Source: Bowdeniella nasicola
Lineage (GTDB): Bacteria > Actinomycetota > Actinomycetes > Actinomycetales > Actinomycetaceae
NCBI RefSeq assembly: GCF_900107735.1
Contig: NZ_FNQV01000002.1
Coordinates: forward strand, 1 to 64,000
DNA length: 64,000 nt
Direction of reading: 5' to 3'
Numbering within the stretch: position 1 is the first letter of the stretch; every line of letters starts with the position of its first letter. The notes under the pieces were generated by a model. That model saw only the letters and a list, made by a program, of their open reading frames with translations. It made no database searches and was not told the DNA's origin. The position numbers and the translations under genes are program-made. This document shows positions 18,951 through 27,300 of this stretch, one piece after another.

Positions 18951-18982
18951 TAGACTTGGCACTCGATACTCTCGAGTGACAG
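18951..18982 (+). promoter_or_regulatory. CIRCE operator and hrcA promoter
   Basis: TTGGCACTC (18956-18964), a 9-nt spacer and GAGTGACAG (18974-18982) match the CIRCE consensus TTAGCACTC-N9-GAGTGCTAA, strongly in the left half and over the GAGTG core on the right. TAGACT at 18951-18956 is a plausible -10 box, so bound HrcA would cover the transcription start. Confidence 0.8.
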
Positions 18983-19000
18983 CGCGGAAGGAGGACAGCC

Positions 19001-20029
19001 GTGGCAAGTGATCGCAGACTCCAGGTGCTACAAGCAATCGTGCAAGACTACGTCAGCACGAAGGAGCCGGTGGGCTCTCGGGCTCTCGTGGAGCGTCATC
19101 AGCTAGGGGTTTCCCCAGCGACAATTCGAAATGACATGGCAGCGTTGGAAGATGCCGGCCTCATTACCCAACCGCACACCTCTGCCGGCAGAATCCCGAC
19201 GGACCTCGGCTACCGTGCCTTCGTCGACCAGATCTCCGGTCTCAAACCGCTGTCCGCCGCCGAACGTCGCGCGATTGAAACCCTGCTGCGCGACGCCGTC
19301 GACCTCGAAGACATCATTGACCGCTCCGTGCGGCTCCTGGCGACCCTGACCCATCAGGTCGCGGTCGTCCAATACCCCTCGCTGCACCGCACCGCGCTGC
19401 GCCACCTCGAACTCGTCCAGTTGTCGCCGCGACTGTTGTTGCTCGTCATCATCACCGACTCCGGCCGTGTCGAACAGCGCACGATTGGCTGCACACTGGA
19501 GTTGAGTGACGAAGAACTCCATGCGCTGAAGACCGCCCTCAATGCGGCGGTCGTGGGCAAGCGCCTGCCCGAGCTCGATCAGCCGGTTAGCGAGCTGTCG
19601 GCCCTCGTGCCGCAAGAGATTGAGCCCCTGTTGGCAACCATCCACGAAGAGCTCAAGCAGATTCTGCAAAGTGAATCAGTTGACCGTGTCGCGATGGCCG
19701 GCACCGCGAACCTGGCCCGCACGCCCTCGGACTTCAGGCGCTCCATCGGGCCGGTGCTTGAGGCACTCGAGGAACAGGTGGTCCTCCTCAAACTGCTGAC
19801 GGAGATGACCGAAGACGAGGCCGTGACCGTACGCATCGGCTCCGAGACCCACCACGATCAGCTGGCAGAGACCTCGCTCATTTCATCGACCTACTCCGCC
19901 CCCGCGGAGACTCTCGCGGCCCTTGGTATCTTGGGCCCAACACGGATGGATTACCCCGCCACGATGACGATCGTGCGCGCCGTAGCCCGCTACATATCCC
20001 GCATCCTTTCTGGAGAAGACGACTCGTGA
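19001..20029 (+). CDS. hrcA: Heat-inducible transcription repressor HrcA
   Basis: A 342-aa repressor of class I heat-shock genes. The N-terminal winged helix (RRLQVLQAIVQDYVSTKEPV, then SPATIRNDMAALEDAGL) is followed by the GAF-like middle domain and the C-terminal dimerisation part. GTG 19001 has the strong ribosome site AAGGAGG just upstream. The CIRCE element immediately before it indicates autoregulation. The last 4 bp overlap dnaJ, so repressor and co-chaperone are produced together. Confidence 0.96.
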   Translation: MASDRRLQVLQAIVQDYVSTKEPVGSRALVERHQLGVSPATIRNDMAALEDAGLITQPHTSAGRIPTDLGYRAFVDQISGLKPLSAAERRAIETLLRDAVDLEDIIDRSVRLLATLTHQVAVVQYPSLHRTALRHLELVQLSPRLLLLVIITDSGRVEQRTIGCTLELSDEELHALKTALNAAVVGKRLPELDQPVSELSALVPQEIEPLLATIHEELKQILQSESVDRVAMAGTANLARTPSDFRRSIGPVLEALEEQVVLLKLLTEMTEDEAVTVRIGSETHHDQLAETSLISSTYSAPAETLAALGILGPTRMDYPATMTIVRAVARYISRILSGEDDS

Positions 20030-21144
20030 GAAATTACTACGACATCCTCGGCGTTTCGCAGCAGGCGAGCACCGAAGAGATTAAGCGCGCCTACCGCAAG
20101 CTTGCGCGTAAGCTCCATCCCGACGTCGCAGGACCCGGCTCGGAGGATGAGTTTAAGGAAGTCCAGCGCGCCTACGATGTGCTCTCCAACGCGGAAAAGC
20201 GCCAAATGTATGACCTCGGCGGCGAAAGCGCGTTCAGCGGTGGGATGCCCGGCGGCGGGTTCGGCGGCTTCTCCGACTTTTTCGACACCTTCTTCTCGGC
20301 GGCAACCGGCGGCGGCAGCGCCCACGGCCCGGTGCCGCGAGGCCGCCGCGGCCAAGATGCCCTCGTTCGGCTCGACATCACGCTCGCCGATGCCGTGTTC
20401 GGCACCTCCAAGGACATCCAGGTCGATACCGCCGTCGTGTGTTCGACCTGCCAGGGCACGTGCTGCGCGCCGGGAACCTCCCCGGTAACCTGCTCAACCT
20501 GTGGTGGTCGCGGCAGTGTTCAGCGCGTTGCACGCTCCTTCCTCGGCCAGGTCATGACGACGGCGCCCTGCCCGGAATGCCGCGGCCATGGCACCATCAT
20601 CGAAACCCCGTGCACCGAGTGTTCCGGCGACGGCCGCGTTCGCACCCGCACGACGATCACCGTCGACATCCCGGCCGGAGTCGATTCCGGCACGCGCATC
20701 CGTATGACGGGTCGCGGCGAGGTCGGCCCCGGGGGTGGCCCAGCGGGCGACCTGTACATCGAAACCCATGTCCGCGCCCACCCGGTCTTTGCGCGGCAGG
20801 GTGATGACCTGCACTGCACGCTGACCATCCCGATGACGGCCGCTGCGCTCGGAACCGTCATCACGCTTGAGACCCTCGACGGGGAACGCGACATTACGAT
20901 CGCGCCCGGCACGCCTTCCGGCCACGTGGAGGTCCTGCGCGGCCTCGGTGTCACCCACCTCCGGTCCGCAGGTCGCGGCGACCTGCTGTGCCACCTCGAT
21001 GTAGCCGTCCCGACGAACCTCACCGATCGCCAACAAGAACTCTTGGCCGAGCTCGCCGAGCTGCGGGGCGAAGAGCGCGTCGAGCCCAAGATTGCTCCCG
21101 CCTCCTCGGTCTTTAGCAGGCTCCGGGAAAAGATCGGGTTGTGA
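20026..21144 (+). CDS. dnaJ: Molecular chaperone DnaJ (DnaJ2-type)
   Basis: A 372-aa Hsp40 co-chaperone that stimulates DnaK. The J domain (1-66) contains HPD at 31-33; a Gly/Phe-rich linker (67-95) follows. The zinc domain has four Cys motifs at 139-146, 156-163, 182-189 and 196-203, then the two client-binding barrels. The first zinc motif reads CSTCQGTC where CxxCxGxG is usual: the final Gly is Cys146. All eight zinc ligands remain. It follows hrcA, the standard position of the second actinobacterial dnaJ; dnaK is not in this window. Confidence 0.95.
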   Translation: MRNYYDILGVSQQASTEEIKRAYRKLARKLHPDVAGPGSEDEFKEVQRAYDVLSNAEKRQMYDLGGESAFSGGMPGGGFGGFSDFFDTFFSAATGGGSAHGPVPRGRRGQDALVRLDITLADAVFGTSKDIQVDTAVVCSTCQGTCCAPGTSPVTCSTCGGRGSVQRVARSFLGQVMTTAPCPECRGHGTIIETPCTECSGDGRVRTRTTITVDIPAGVDSGTRIRMTGRGEVGPGGGPAGDLYIETHVRAHPVFARQGDDLHCTLTIPMTAAALGTVITLETLDGERDITIAPGTPSGHVEVLRGLGVTHLRSAGRGDLLCHLDVAVPTNLTDRQQELLAELAELRGEERVEPKIAPASSVFSRLREKIGL

Positions 21145-21899
21145 CCGCACCCGTCTTTCTCGACGCCGACCTCATCGCTGCGAGCGTCGGGTCATCGCTC
21201 ACACTGCGCGGCGCCGAAGCGCGCCACGCCGTCGCCGTCCGACGCCTACGTCCCGGCGAGATCGTTCACGTCGTCAACGGGCAGGGGCTTCGTGTCTGCG
21301 GGACGGTGACAAGCGCCGATAAGTCGGCCTCCGAACTCACGATCGATATCGCCGAGGTGCATGAGGAGCCTGCTCCCGAGCCGCGCCTCATCCTCGTCCA
21401 AGCCCTCGCAAAGTCGGGGCGTGACGAGGCCGCCGTCGAAATGGCCTGCGAGGTCGGCGTTGATGCCATCATCCCGTGGCAGGCCAACCGCTCGATTGTC
21501 CAGTGGCACGGCAAGAAAGCGATCGAACGGCAACAGCGCTGGCAGGCGATAGCCACCGGTGCCGCCAAGCAATCCCGGCGATCGTGGGTGCCGCGCGTGC
21601 ACTCCATGGTCACGAGCTCAGCGCTCGCCGATCTCATCGCCGCCGGCGGCACGTGGATCGTCGGCCACGAAAGCGCCACGCAGCCGATCGCGCAGATCGC
21701 GCTGCCGCCAACCGGGCAGGTCGCCGTCATCATCGGGCCCGAGGGCGGGATCGACGATGCAGAGCTTGCAGCCTTGAGCGCCGCTGGCGCCGAGGCGGCG
21801 CTCATTGGTCCGCACGTGATGCGCTCGTCAACGGCCGGACCCATCGCGATCGCACACCTTGCGAGCCGCGCGGGTCGGTGGGCGCACCGCGTAGGATGA
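21141..21899 (+). CDS. rsmE: 16S rRNA (uracil-1498-N3)-methyltransferase
   Basis: A 252-aa SPOUT methyltransferase acting on helix 44 of 16S rRNA. The N-terminal PUA-like domain (LTLRGAEARHAVAVRRLRPG) is followed by the SPOUT knot with VIIGPEGGIDDAE and the terminal loop LIGPHVMRSSTAG. It overlaps dnaJ by 4 bp and is followed at once by phoH, as in many actinobacteria. Confidence 0.94.
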   Translation: MTAPVFLDADLIAASVGSSLTLRGAEARHAVAVRRLRPGEIVHVVNGQGLRVCGTVTSADKSASELTIDIAEVHEEPAPEPRLILVQALAKSGRDEAAVEMACEVGVDAIIPWQANRSIVQWHGKKAIERQQRWQAIATGAAKQSRRSWVPRVHSMVTSSALADLIAAGGTWIVGHESATQPIAQIALPPTGQVAVIIGPEGGIDDAELAALSAAGAEAALIGPHVMRSSTAGPIAIAHLASRAGRWAHRVG

Positions 21900-21907
21900 A
21901 GGCACAC

Positions 21908-22909
21908 ATGAGCGCCAACGACTTTCGAACTGACTCCATCGTCATTCCCCACGATCTGGACCCCGTCGCCCTGTTTGGTATGCGCGACGAAGTCCTTTCG
22001 AGCATCGAGAAGGGGTTCCCCCGCCTCACCCTCGGGGTGCGGGACCGCACCCTCACGCTCGCCGGCCCCGGCGGCGAGGTCACGACCGCGCTGCACCTGC
22101 TGGAAGAACTCATCCAGGTCGCGCGTACCGGCACCCCGCTGACCGCCGACGCCGTTGACCGCGCCATCACCATGGTGCGCACCCACGCCGCCCGGCCGAG
22201 CGAAGTCCTCACCGATGACATCGTCTCCACCCGCGGTAAGACGATCCGTCCCAAGACGCTCGGGCAGAAAACCTACGTCGACGCGATCGACTCCAACACG
22301 ATCGTCTTCGGCATCGGCCCCGCCGGCACAGGCAAGACCTACCTCGCGATGGCCAAGGCCGTCGTCGCCCTGCAAACGCGCCAGGTCAACCGCATCGTCC
22401 TCACGCGGCCCGCGGTCGAGGCCGGCGAATCGCTCGGCTACCTGCCCGGCTCGCTCACGGACAAGATCGATCCGTACCTACGCCCCCTATACGACGCCCT
22501 GCATGACATGGTGGACCCCGAATCCATCCCGAGCCTCATGGCCGCCGGCACGATCGAGGTCGCGCCCCTGGCCTACATGCGCGGGCGCACGCTGAACGAT
22601 GCCTTCATCATTCTCGACGAGGCTCAAAACACCTCGCCCCAGCAGATGAAGATGTTCTTAACGCGCCTGGGCTTTAACTCCACCGTCGTCGTCACCGGCG
22701 ATACCTCGCAGGTTGACCTGCCACGCGGCACCGCTAGCGGCCTGCGCGTCGTGCAAGAAATCCTGACCGGCATCGACGACGTCGCCTTTTGTTATCTCAC
22801 GTCCGCCGACGTCGTCCGCCACCGGCTCGTCACCGACATCATCGACGCCTACGAGCGGTGGGACGCGACACGGCCGGCAGCATCAAACCAGGGGAGGAAG
22901 CGCTCATGA
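21908..22909 (+). CDS. phoH: PhoH-like ATPase
   Basis: A 333-aa ATPase. An N-terminal KH-like region is followed by the PhoH P-loop domain with GPAGTGKT (137-144) and IILDEAQN (Walker B). It is associated with YbeY in RNA processing. ATG 21908 has AAGG 5 nt upstream. ATG 21896, which overlaps the rsmE stop, is the alternative. The stop overlaps the ybeY start by 4 bp. Confidence 0.93.
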   Translation: MSANDFRTDSIVIPHDLDPVALFGMRDEVLSSIEKGFPRLTLGVRDRTLTLAGPGGEVTTALHLLEELIQVARTGTPLTADAVDRAITMVRTHAARPSEVLTDDIVSTRGKTIRPKTLGQKTYVDAIDSNTIVFGIGPAGTGKTYLAMAKAVVALQTRQVNRIVLTRPAVEAGESLGYLPGSLTDKIDPYLRPLYDALHDMVDPESIPSLMAAGTIEVAPLAYMRGRTLNDAFIILDEAQNTSPQQMKMFLTRLGFNSTVVVTGDTSQVDLPRGTASGLRVVQEILTGIDDVAFCYLTSADVVRHRLVTDIIDAYERWDATRPAASNQGRKRS

Positions 22910-23358
22910 GCGTTGACGTAGCAAACGAGACGGGCGCGGCAATCGAACTGACGGAATTCGCGGCAGTCACGCGTTTCGTCCTCGACGAGATGCACGTGCA
23001 TCCGCAGGCGGAGGTCTTCATCCGCTTCGTCGAGGAAGACGAAATGGCCGAGCTGCACGAAAAGTGGCTCGATCTGCCCGGCCCGACGGACGTCATGAGC
23101 TTCCCGATGGACGAGCTGCGTCCCGGCAAGGACGCCGAGCACCTGTCCGAGGGTTGCCTCGGCGATATTGTCATCTGCCCTTCGGTTGCGGCGAAACAGG
23201 CGCGCGATGCCGGCCATTCCAGCGCCGAGGAAATGCTCCTGCTGACGATCCACGGCCTGCTGCACCTGCTCGGCTTCGATCACGCTGAGCCGGCCGACGA
23301 AAAGGTCATGTTCGACCTGCAGCGTAAACTGCTGCTGACCTTCCTCGCGGGCCGATGA
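22906..23358 (+). CDS. ybeY: Endoribonuclease YbeY
   Basis: A 150-aa metal-dependent RNase for 16S rRNA 3' maturation and ribosome quality control. The zinc motif [11 protein letters not shown] supplies His116, His120 and His126. [11 protein letters not shown] and [10 protein letters not shown] are also family hallmarks. A strong ribosome site (GGGGAGGAAG) precedes ATG 22906. It is sandwiched between phoH and the CNNM gene with 4-bp overlaps on both sides. Confidence 0.96.
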   Translation: MSVDVANETGAAIELTEFAAVTRFVLDEMHVHPQAEVFIRFVEEDEMAELHEKWLDLPGPTDVMSFPMDELRPGKDAEHLSEGCLGDIVICPSVAAKQARDAGHSSAEEMLLLTIHGLLHLLGFDHAEPADEKVMFDLQRKLLLTFLAGR

Positions 23359-24638
23359 ACGGCGTTCCCGACCTCGCCCTGATCTTCCTCGCGCTCTTCG
23401 CCCTCATCATCGGCGCGGTCCTGACCGCCGGCGAAACCGCGCTCACGCGCGTCACCCGCGCCCACGCAGCCGAACTCGCAAGCGATGGCAAGCCGCGCGC
23501 CGCCGCCGTGCAACGCCTGATCGATGAGCGCCACAGCGCGATCCTTGGCACCGGCTTTGTGCGCGTCATGGCGGAGATGACGGCCGCCGTCGCCATCACG
23601 CTGGTGCTCGCTACGACGGTGACCACCTGGTGGCTTGCCTTCGGTGCCGCCGTCGGAATCTCCGCGCTGTTGCTTCTCGTCATCACGGGTGCCTCCCCGC
23701 GCCGCCTCGGCCGGCGCCACCCGGCGGATACGACGCACGCGCTCGCCCCGATCCTGCTCGCGCTCGCCACCCTCGGCCGCCCGATTTGGGTGCTGAGCTC
23801 CCGGTTCGCACCGGGCCGCACGACGCGCGAGCAAACGGCCGATACCGCCGAAGAAATGCGCGACATGGTCGACCTCGTCTCGGAGTCCGAGCACCTGGAA
23901 GACGACGAGCGCGAAATGCTCCACTCGGTCTTCGAGCTCGGGCGGACCATTACCCGCGAAGTCATGGTGCCCCGCACGGAAATGGTGACGATCGACGCCG
24001 ATGCCACGCTCGAGTCGGCCATGCGGCTATTTGTCCGCTCTGGCTACTCCCGCATCCCCGTCATTGGCGACGACATCGAAGACATCCGCGGCATCCTCTA
24101 CCTCAAGGACGCGCTGCGCCGCCGCGAAAACCCGCGCAACGACGAATCCCAGGGCGCCATCCCCGTCGAACACATCGCACGCAACGCCGAATTCGTACCC
24201 GAGACGCTGCTGGTCGATGAGCTGCTCGAACAGATGCAAACCCGCAGCTTCCACATGGCTATCGTCATCGACGAATACGGCCTCATTGCGGGCCTGGTCA
24301 CCCTGGAGGACCTTCTGGAGGAACTCGTGGGCGACATGACCGACGAGCACGATCACGCCGAACCCGAGGTCGAGGAGCTCGCCGATGGCACCTGGCGCGT
24401 GCCGGCCCGGCTGCCCGTGGACGAGCTCGGCGAGATCTTTGATCTACCCGTCGACGATGACGACGTCGATACGGTCGGCGGCCTGCTGACCAAGGCGCTC
24501 GGCCGCGTGCCGATCGAGGGCGCAATCGCCCGGGTCCAAGGCCTGGAGCTTGTCGCGGAACGTGCCGGCGGCCGCCGCCGGCAGATCGAGACGGTGCTCG
24601 CACGTAGGATGAGTGAAGACGAAGAGAAGGACGAATGA
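23355..24638 (+). CDS. CNNM/CorC-type transporter with CBS domains (hemolysin family)
   Basis: A 427-aa membrane protein. The N-terminal DUF21/CNNM domain has about three hydrophobic segments in residues 5-155. It is followed by [12 protein letters not shown], paired CBS domains (about 195-325; [14 protein letters not shown] and [21 protein letters not shown]) and a C-terminal CorC_HlyC domain. Relatives export or sense magnesium or cobalt; the old name hemolysin is misleading. It is conserved between ybeY and era in many bacteria. Confidence 0.9.
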   Translation: MNGVPDLALIFLALFALIIGAVLTAGETALTRVTRAHAAELASDGKPRAAAVQRLIDERHSAILGTGFVRVMAEMTAAVAITLVLATTVTTWWLAFGAAVGISALLLLVITGASPRRLGRRHPADTTHALAPILLALATLGRPIWVLSSRFAPGRTTREQTADTAEEMRDMVDLVSESEHLEDDEREMLHSVFELGRTITREVMVPRTEMVTIDADATLESAMRLFVRSGYSRIPVIGDDIEDIRGILYLKDALRRRENPRNDESQGAIPVEHIARNAEFVPETLLVDELLEQMQTRSFHMAIVIDEYGLIAGLVTLEDLLEELVGDMTDEHDHAEPEVEELADGTWRVPARLPVDELGEIFDLPVDDDDVDTVGGLLTKALGRVPIEGAIARVQGLELVAERAGGRRRQIETVLARRMSEDEEKDE

Positions 24639-25603
24639 ACTTTCCAAGCGACGACGAACTCATGGCGGGCGAAGACGTCACCCCCGCCCACCTCATCGCC
24701 GAATACCCCGAGGACTTCCGAGCGGGATTCGCCTGCATGGTGGGCCGGCCCAACGTCGGCAAATCGACCCTGACAAACGCGATGGTCGGGCAGAAAATCG
24801 CCATCACCTCGCTGCGCCCGCAAACCACGCGCCACACCATCCGCGGCATCGTCCATCGCGACGACGCCCAGCTCGTGCTCGTCGATACCCCGGGCTTCCA
24901 CCGCCCGCGCACGCTGCTCGGCAAGCGCCTGAACGACGTCGTCCGCGAAACCCTCACCCAGGTCGACGTGATCGTCGTCTGCCTGCCCGCGACCGATGAG
25001 ATCGGGCCGGGTGACCGCTTCATCGTCTCCGAGGCGGCCGCCACGAAGACTCCGCTCGTCGCCGCCATCACGAAGACGGACCTCGCCGGCAAGGAACGCA
25101 CCGCGCGGGCGCTGATCGAAGCCTCCCAGCTTGCCGATTTTGCCGACCTCGTCCCGGTCTCGGCCGTCGCCGGCCATCAGGTCGATACGCTCACCGACGT
25201 GCTCGTGTCCTACCTGCCGAAGAGCCCGCCGCTCTATCCCTCGGGCGATATCACCGACGAGCCCGAAAACGTCCTGATCGCCGAGTTCGTGCGCGAAGCG
25301 GCCCTTGAGGGCGTGCGCGAGGAACTGCCGCACTCGCTGGCGGTCCTCGTCGAGGAAACGCGGCGCCTACCAGCAAAAAACGGTGGCGATCTGCTGCACG
25401 TCTACGTCACCATGTATGTCGAGCGCGAGTCCCAAAAGGCGATCGTCATCGGCCGTGGCGGCTCGCGCCTGCGCGAAGTAGGTTCCCGGGCACGCAGCCA
25501 GATCGAGGCCCTGCTGGGGGAGAAGATCTACCTCGACGTGCACGTGAAAGTCGCAAAGGATTGGCAGCGTGACCCAAAGCTCCTCGGACGACTCGGCTTC
25601 TAG
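24635..25603 (+). CDS. era: GTPase Era
   Basis: A 322-aa GTPase that chaperones 30S assembly at the 3' end of 16S rRNA. G1 is GRPNVGKS (37-44), G3 DTPGF, G4 TKTD. The C-terminal KH domain contains VIGRGGSRLREVGSRAR. Twenty extra residues precede the usual start; ATG 24635 was kept because it overlaps the upstream stop. The hydrolase gene starts inside its last 35 bp. Confidence 0.95.
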   Translation: MNFPSDDELMAGEDVTPAHLIAEYPEDFRAGFACMVGRPNVGKSTLTNAMVGQKIAITSLRPQTTRHTIRGIVHRDDAQLVLVDTPGFHRPRTLLGKRLNDVVRETLTQVDVIVVCLPATDEIGPGDRFIVSEAAATKTPLVAAITKTDLAGKERTARALIEASQLADFADLVPVSAVAGHQVDTLTDVLVSYLPKSPPLYPSGDITDEPENVLIAEFVREAALEGVREELPHSLAVLVEETRRLPAKNGGDLLHVYVTMYVERESQKAIVIGRGGSRLREVGSRARSQIEALLGEKIYLDVHVKVAKDWQRDPKLLGRLGF

Positions 25604-27125
25604 GCGGCTACCAGCCAACTGGGGGAGCGTCACGCTGTGGCTGGTAGCCGTCTTCGGTTTGACGCTGCTCGGCAACTTCTCCGGCCCGGGCTGGTCGCCG
25701 ACGCCGCTATCCGCCTCAATCACCGTCCAAACCGCTGACACGACGATCGGTTCGTCCGCGCTCACGCCGCCGCCCGGAACGTACGAGGTCGAACGCGAGA
25801 TCGTCGACGTGAGACTCGCGCCCGACGTCAGCGTCAAAGCCTCGATCTATCGCCCCAAGGGCGCGCCGGGAACGCGCCCAGGTCTCGTGTTCTTGCACGG
25901 TGCCGGCTCCGCCACGCACCTGCATTTCGAGCCGCATGCGCGCGCCCTGGCGTCAGCCGGAATCGTCGCGATGGTGCCGGATAAGCGGATGGACACCTAC
26001 ACCACCGCCGAGCGCGACTATTTCGCCATGGCGACGGACTACCACACCTCCACCGATTACCTGCGGGCCCTGCCCGAGGTCGACGACGCACAGGTGGGCG
26101 TCTACGGCGAGTCCGAAGGCGCCTATATCGCCTCCATCATCGCGGGCCGAAACCCGGAAACCGCGTTCCTCATTCTCGTCTCGGCCCCCGTCGTTCCGCC
26201 CCGGGAGCAGGCCGTCTACGCCACCGATAACTACCTGCGTAACACCCAGGTTCCGCAAGCGCTCTTAAACGTCATCCCGCGCGGGCTTGGCGCACAGTTT
26301 CCCGGCGGCATCCTCAACTACGCCGATTTCGACGTCCGGCCCTATCAGCGCCACATTACCGCCCCTGTCTTCATGGCCTACGGCACGGGCGACACCTCGA
26401 TGCCGGTCATCCAAGGCGCCGAACAGGTGATCAGCGATATTGCGCGCGCCGGAAACTCGAAATACACGGTGCGCTATTACGACGGCGCGGACCACGGAAT
26501 CAAAGTCAATACCCAGCTTGTGCCCGAGTTCCTGCGGGATCTAGCGCGCTGGATCGACGGCCTCCCAGAGACCGCCGCGGCGAGTCCTCGCATCGCCGGC
26601 GCCCAGCCGGTGCAACGATTCTTGGCCGAACCACCCCCGCAGCCGCGATGGTATGCCAGCGGCGACATGATGCTCTACGGCGTCCTGCTCGGTCCCGCGC
26701 TCGCGCTGGCCGGGCCACTGTTCGGCGGGGCTGCCTACCTGCTACCTCGACGCCGCAGCGGGGAGGAGGCAATCTCCCGTGCCGGTACCGCGACGCTGCT
26801 GCGCCTCTCGTGCGCCGCAGCGCTTGCCGCCGCGGGCGCGTGGGTGCTGTATGCCGCCTACATCGCCAACGTCGCTAACCTCGCGCTGAACTACCGAACG
26901 AACGCCCTCGCCGTGGACGGCGGCTGGGTGATCACCCGGCTCGCGGCGATCTTCGCCGTCCTCGTCCTGGTCCTCGCCGGGCGTGCCCTGGGCCAAACCC
27001 ACCGGGCGCCTGTCGCCCTGCCGCTATGGCTGTCGATCACCCTGCTGGGCCTGCTCGGTGGCGCCCTAGCGATGCTCATCTCCGGCGCCTACTGGGGAAT
27101 CTTCGCAGGCCTCATGCCGATTTAA
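25569..27125 (+). CDS. Alpha/beta hydrolase with C-terminal membrane domain
   Basis: A 518-aa protein. A signal anchor (about 21-40) is followed by an extracellular alpha/beta hydrolase domain (about 75-335): GLVFLHGAGSATH holds the oxyanion strand, GESEG contains nucleophile Ser182, and YYDGADHGIK holds the likely catalytic His. Four hydrophobic segments follow (about 365-518). This resembles membrane-tethered S9/dienelactone-hydrolase-like esterases; the substrate is unknown. It starts inside era (35-bp overlap) and ends the long hrcA operon. Confidence 0.75.
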   Translation: MTQSSSDDSASRRLPANWGSVTLWLVAVFGLTLLGNFSGPGWSPTPLSASITVQTADTTIGSSALTPPPGTYEVEREIVDVRLAPDVSVKASIYRPKGAPGTRPGLVFLHGAGSATHLHFEPHARALASAGIVAMVPDKRMDTYTTAERDYFAMATDYHTSTDYLRALPEVDDAQVGVYGESEGAYIASIIAGRNPETAFLILVSAPVVPPREQAVYATDNYLRNTQVPQALLNVIPRGLGAQFPGGILNYADFDVRPYQRHITAPVFMAYGTGDTSMPVIQGAEQVISDIARAGNSKYTVRYYDGADHGIKVNTQLVPEFLRDLARWIDGLPETAAASPRIAGAQPVQRFLAEPPPQPRWYASGDMMLYGVLLGPALALAGPLFGGAAYLLPRRRSGEEAISRAGTATLLRLSCAAALAAAGAWVLYAAYIANVANLALNYRTNALAVDGGWVITRLAAIFAVLVLVLAGRALGQTHRAPVALPLWLSITLLGLLGGALAMLISGAYWGIFAGLMPI

Positions 27126-27143
27126 GGTCACCAGGTGGGACGA

Positions 27144-27174
27144 TTGACGCCAACGTGAGCCTGCGGGCTAAGAT
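27144..27174 (+). promoter_or_regulatory. leuA leader promoter
   Basis: TTGACG (27144-27149) and TAAGAT (27169-27174) are separated by 19 nt. TAAGAT is 6 nt before the leader-peptide ATG, so the transcript probably begins at that ATG. Confidence 0.65.
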
Positions 27175-27180
27175 CCCCGT

Positions 27181-27231
27181 ATGTGGCTAGCGATCCTGCT
27201 CCTTCGTAGCCGCGCTGAAAGCCTGTCATAG
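27181..27231 (+). CDS. leuL: Leucine leader peptide of leuA
   Basis: Sixteen codons encode MWLAILLLRSRAESLS and end in TAG. Five are leucine codons of four kinds (CTA, CTG, CTC, CTT, CTG), three of them consecutive. A stalled ribosome there would sense leucine or charged tRNA-Leu. The frame lies between a good promoter and a stable hairpin upstream of leuA, the classic layout of amino-acid attenuation. Leucine leader elements before leuA are known in Actinobacteria. It has no role as a protein. Confidence 0.8.
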   Translation: MWLAILLLRSRAESLS

Positions 27232-27251
27232 GGTCGGCCTTCCAGCGCGGC
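27209..27251 (+). promoter_or_regulatory. leuA leader hairpin (attenuator or regulator)
   Basis: GCCGCGCTG (27209-27217) pairs with CAGCGCGGC (27243-27251); the stem continues with AAAGCC against GGCCTT. The left arm begins five bases after the triple Leu codons, so a ribosome stalled there would block the stem. No U-run follows, so control may be Rho-dependent or translational rather than intrinsic termination. Confidence 0.6.
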
Positions 27252-27300
27252 GACAAGTGCTGCTTCCGACCCACCCCACGGCACGGAGAGCTTAGGACAG

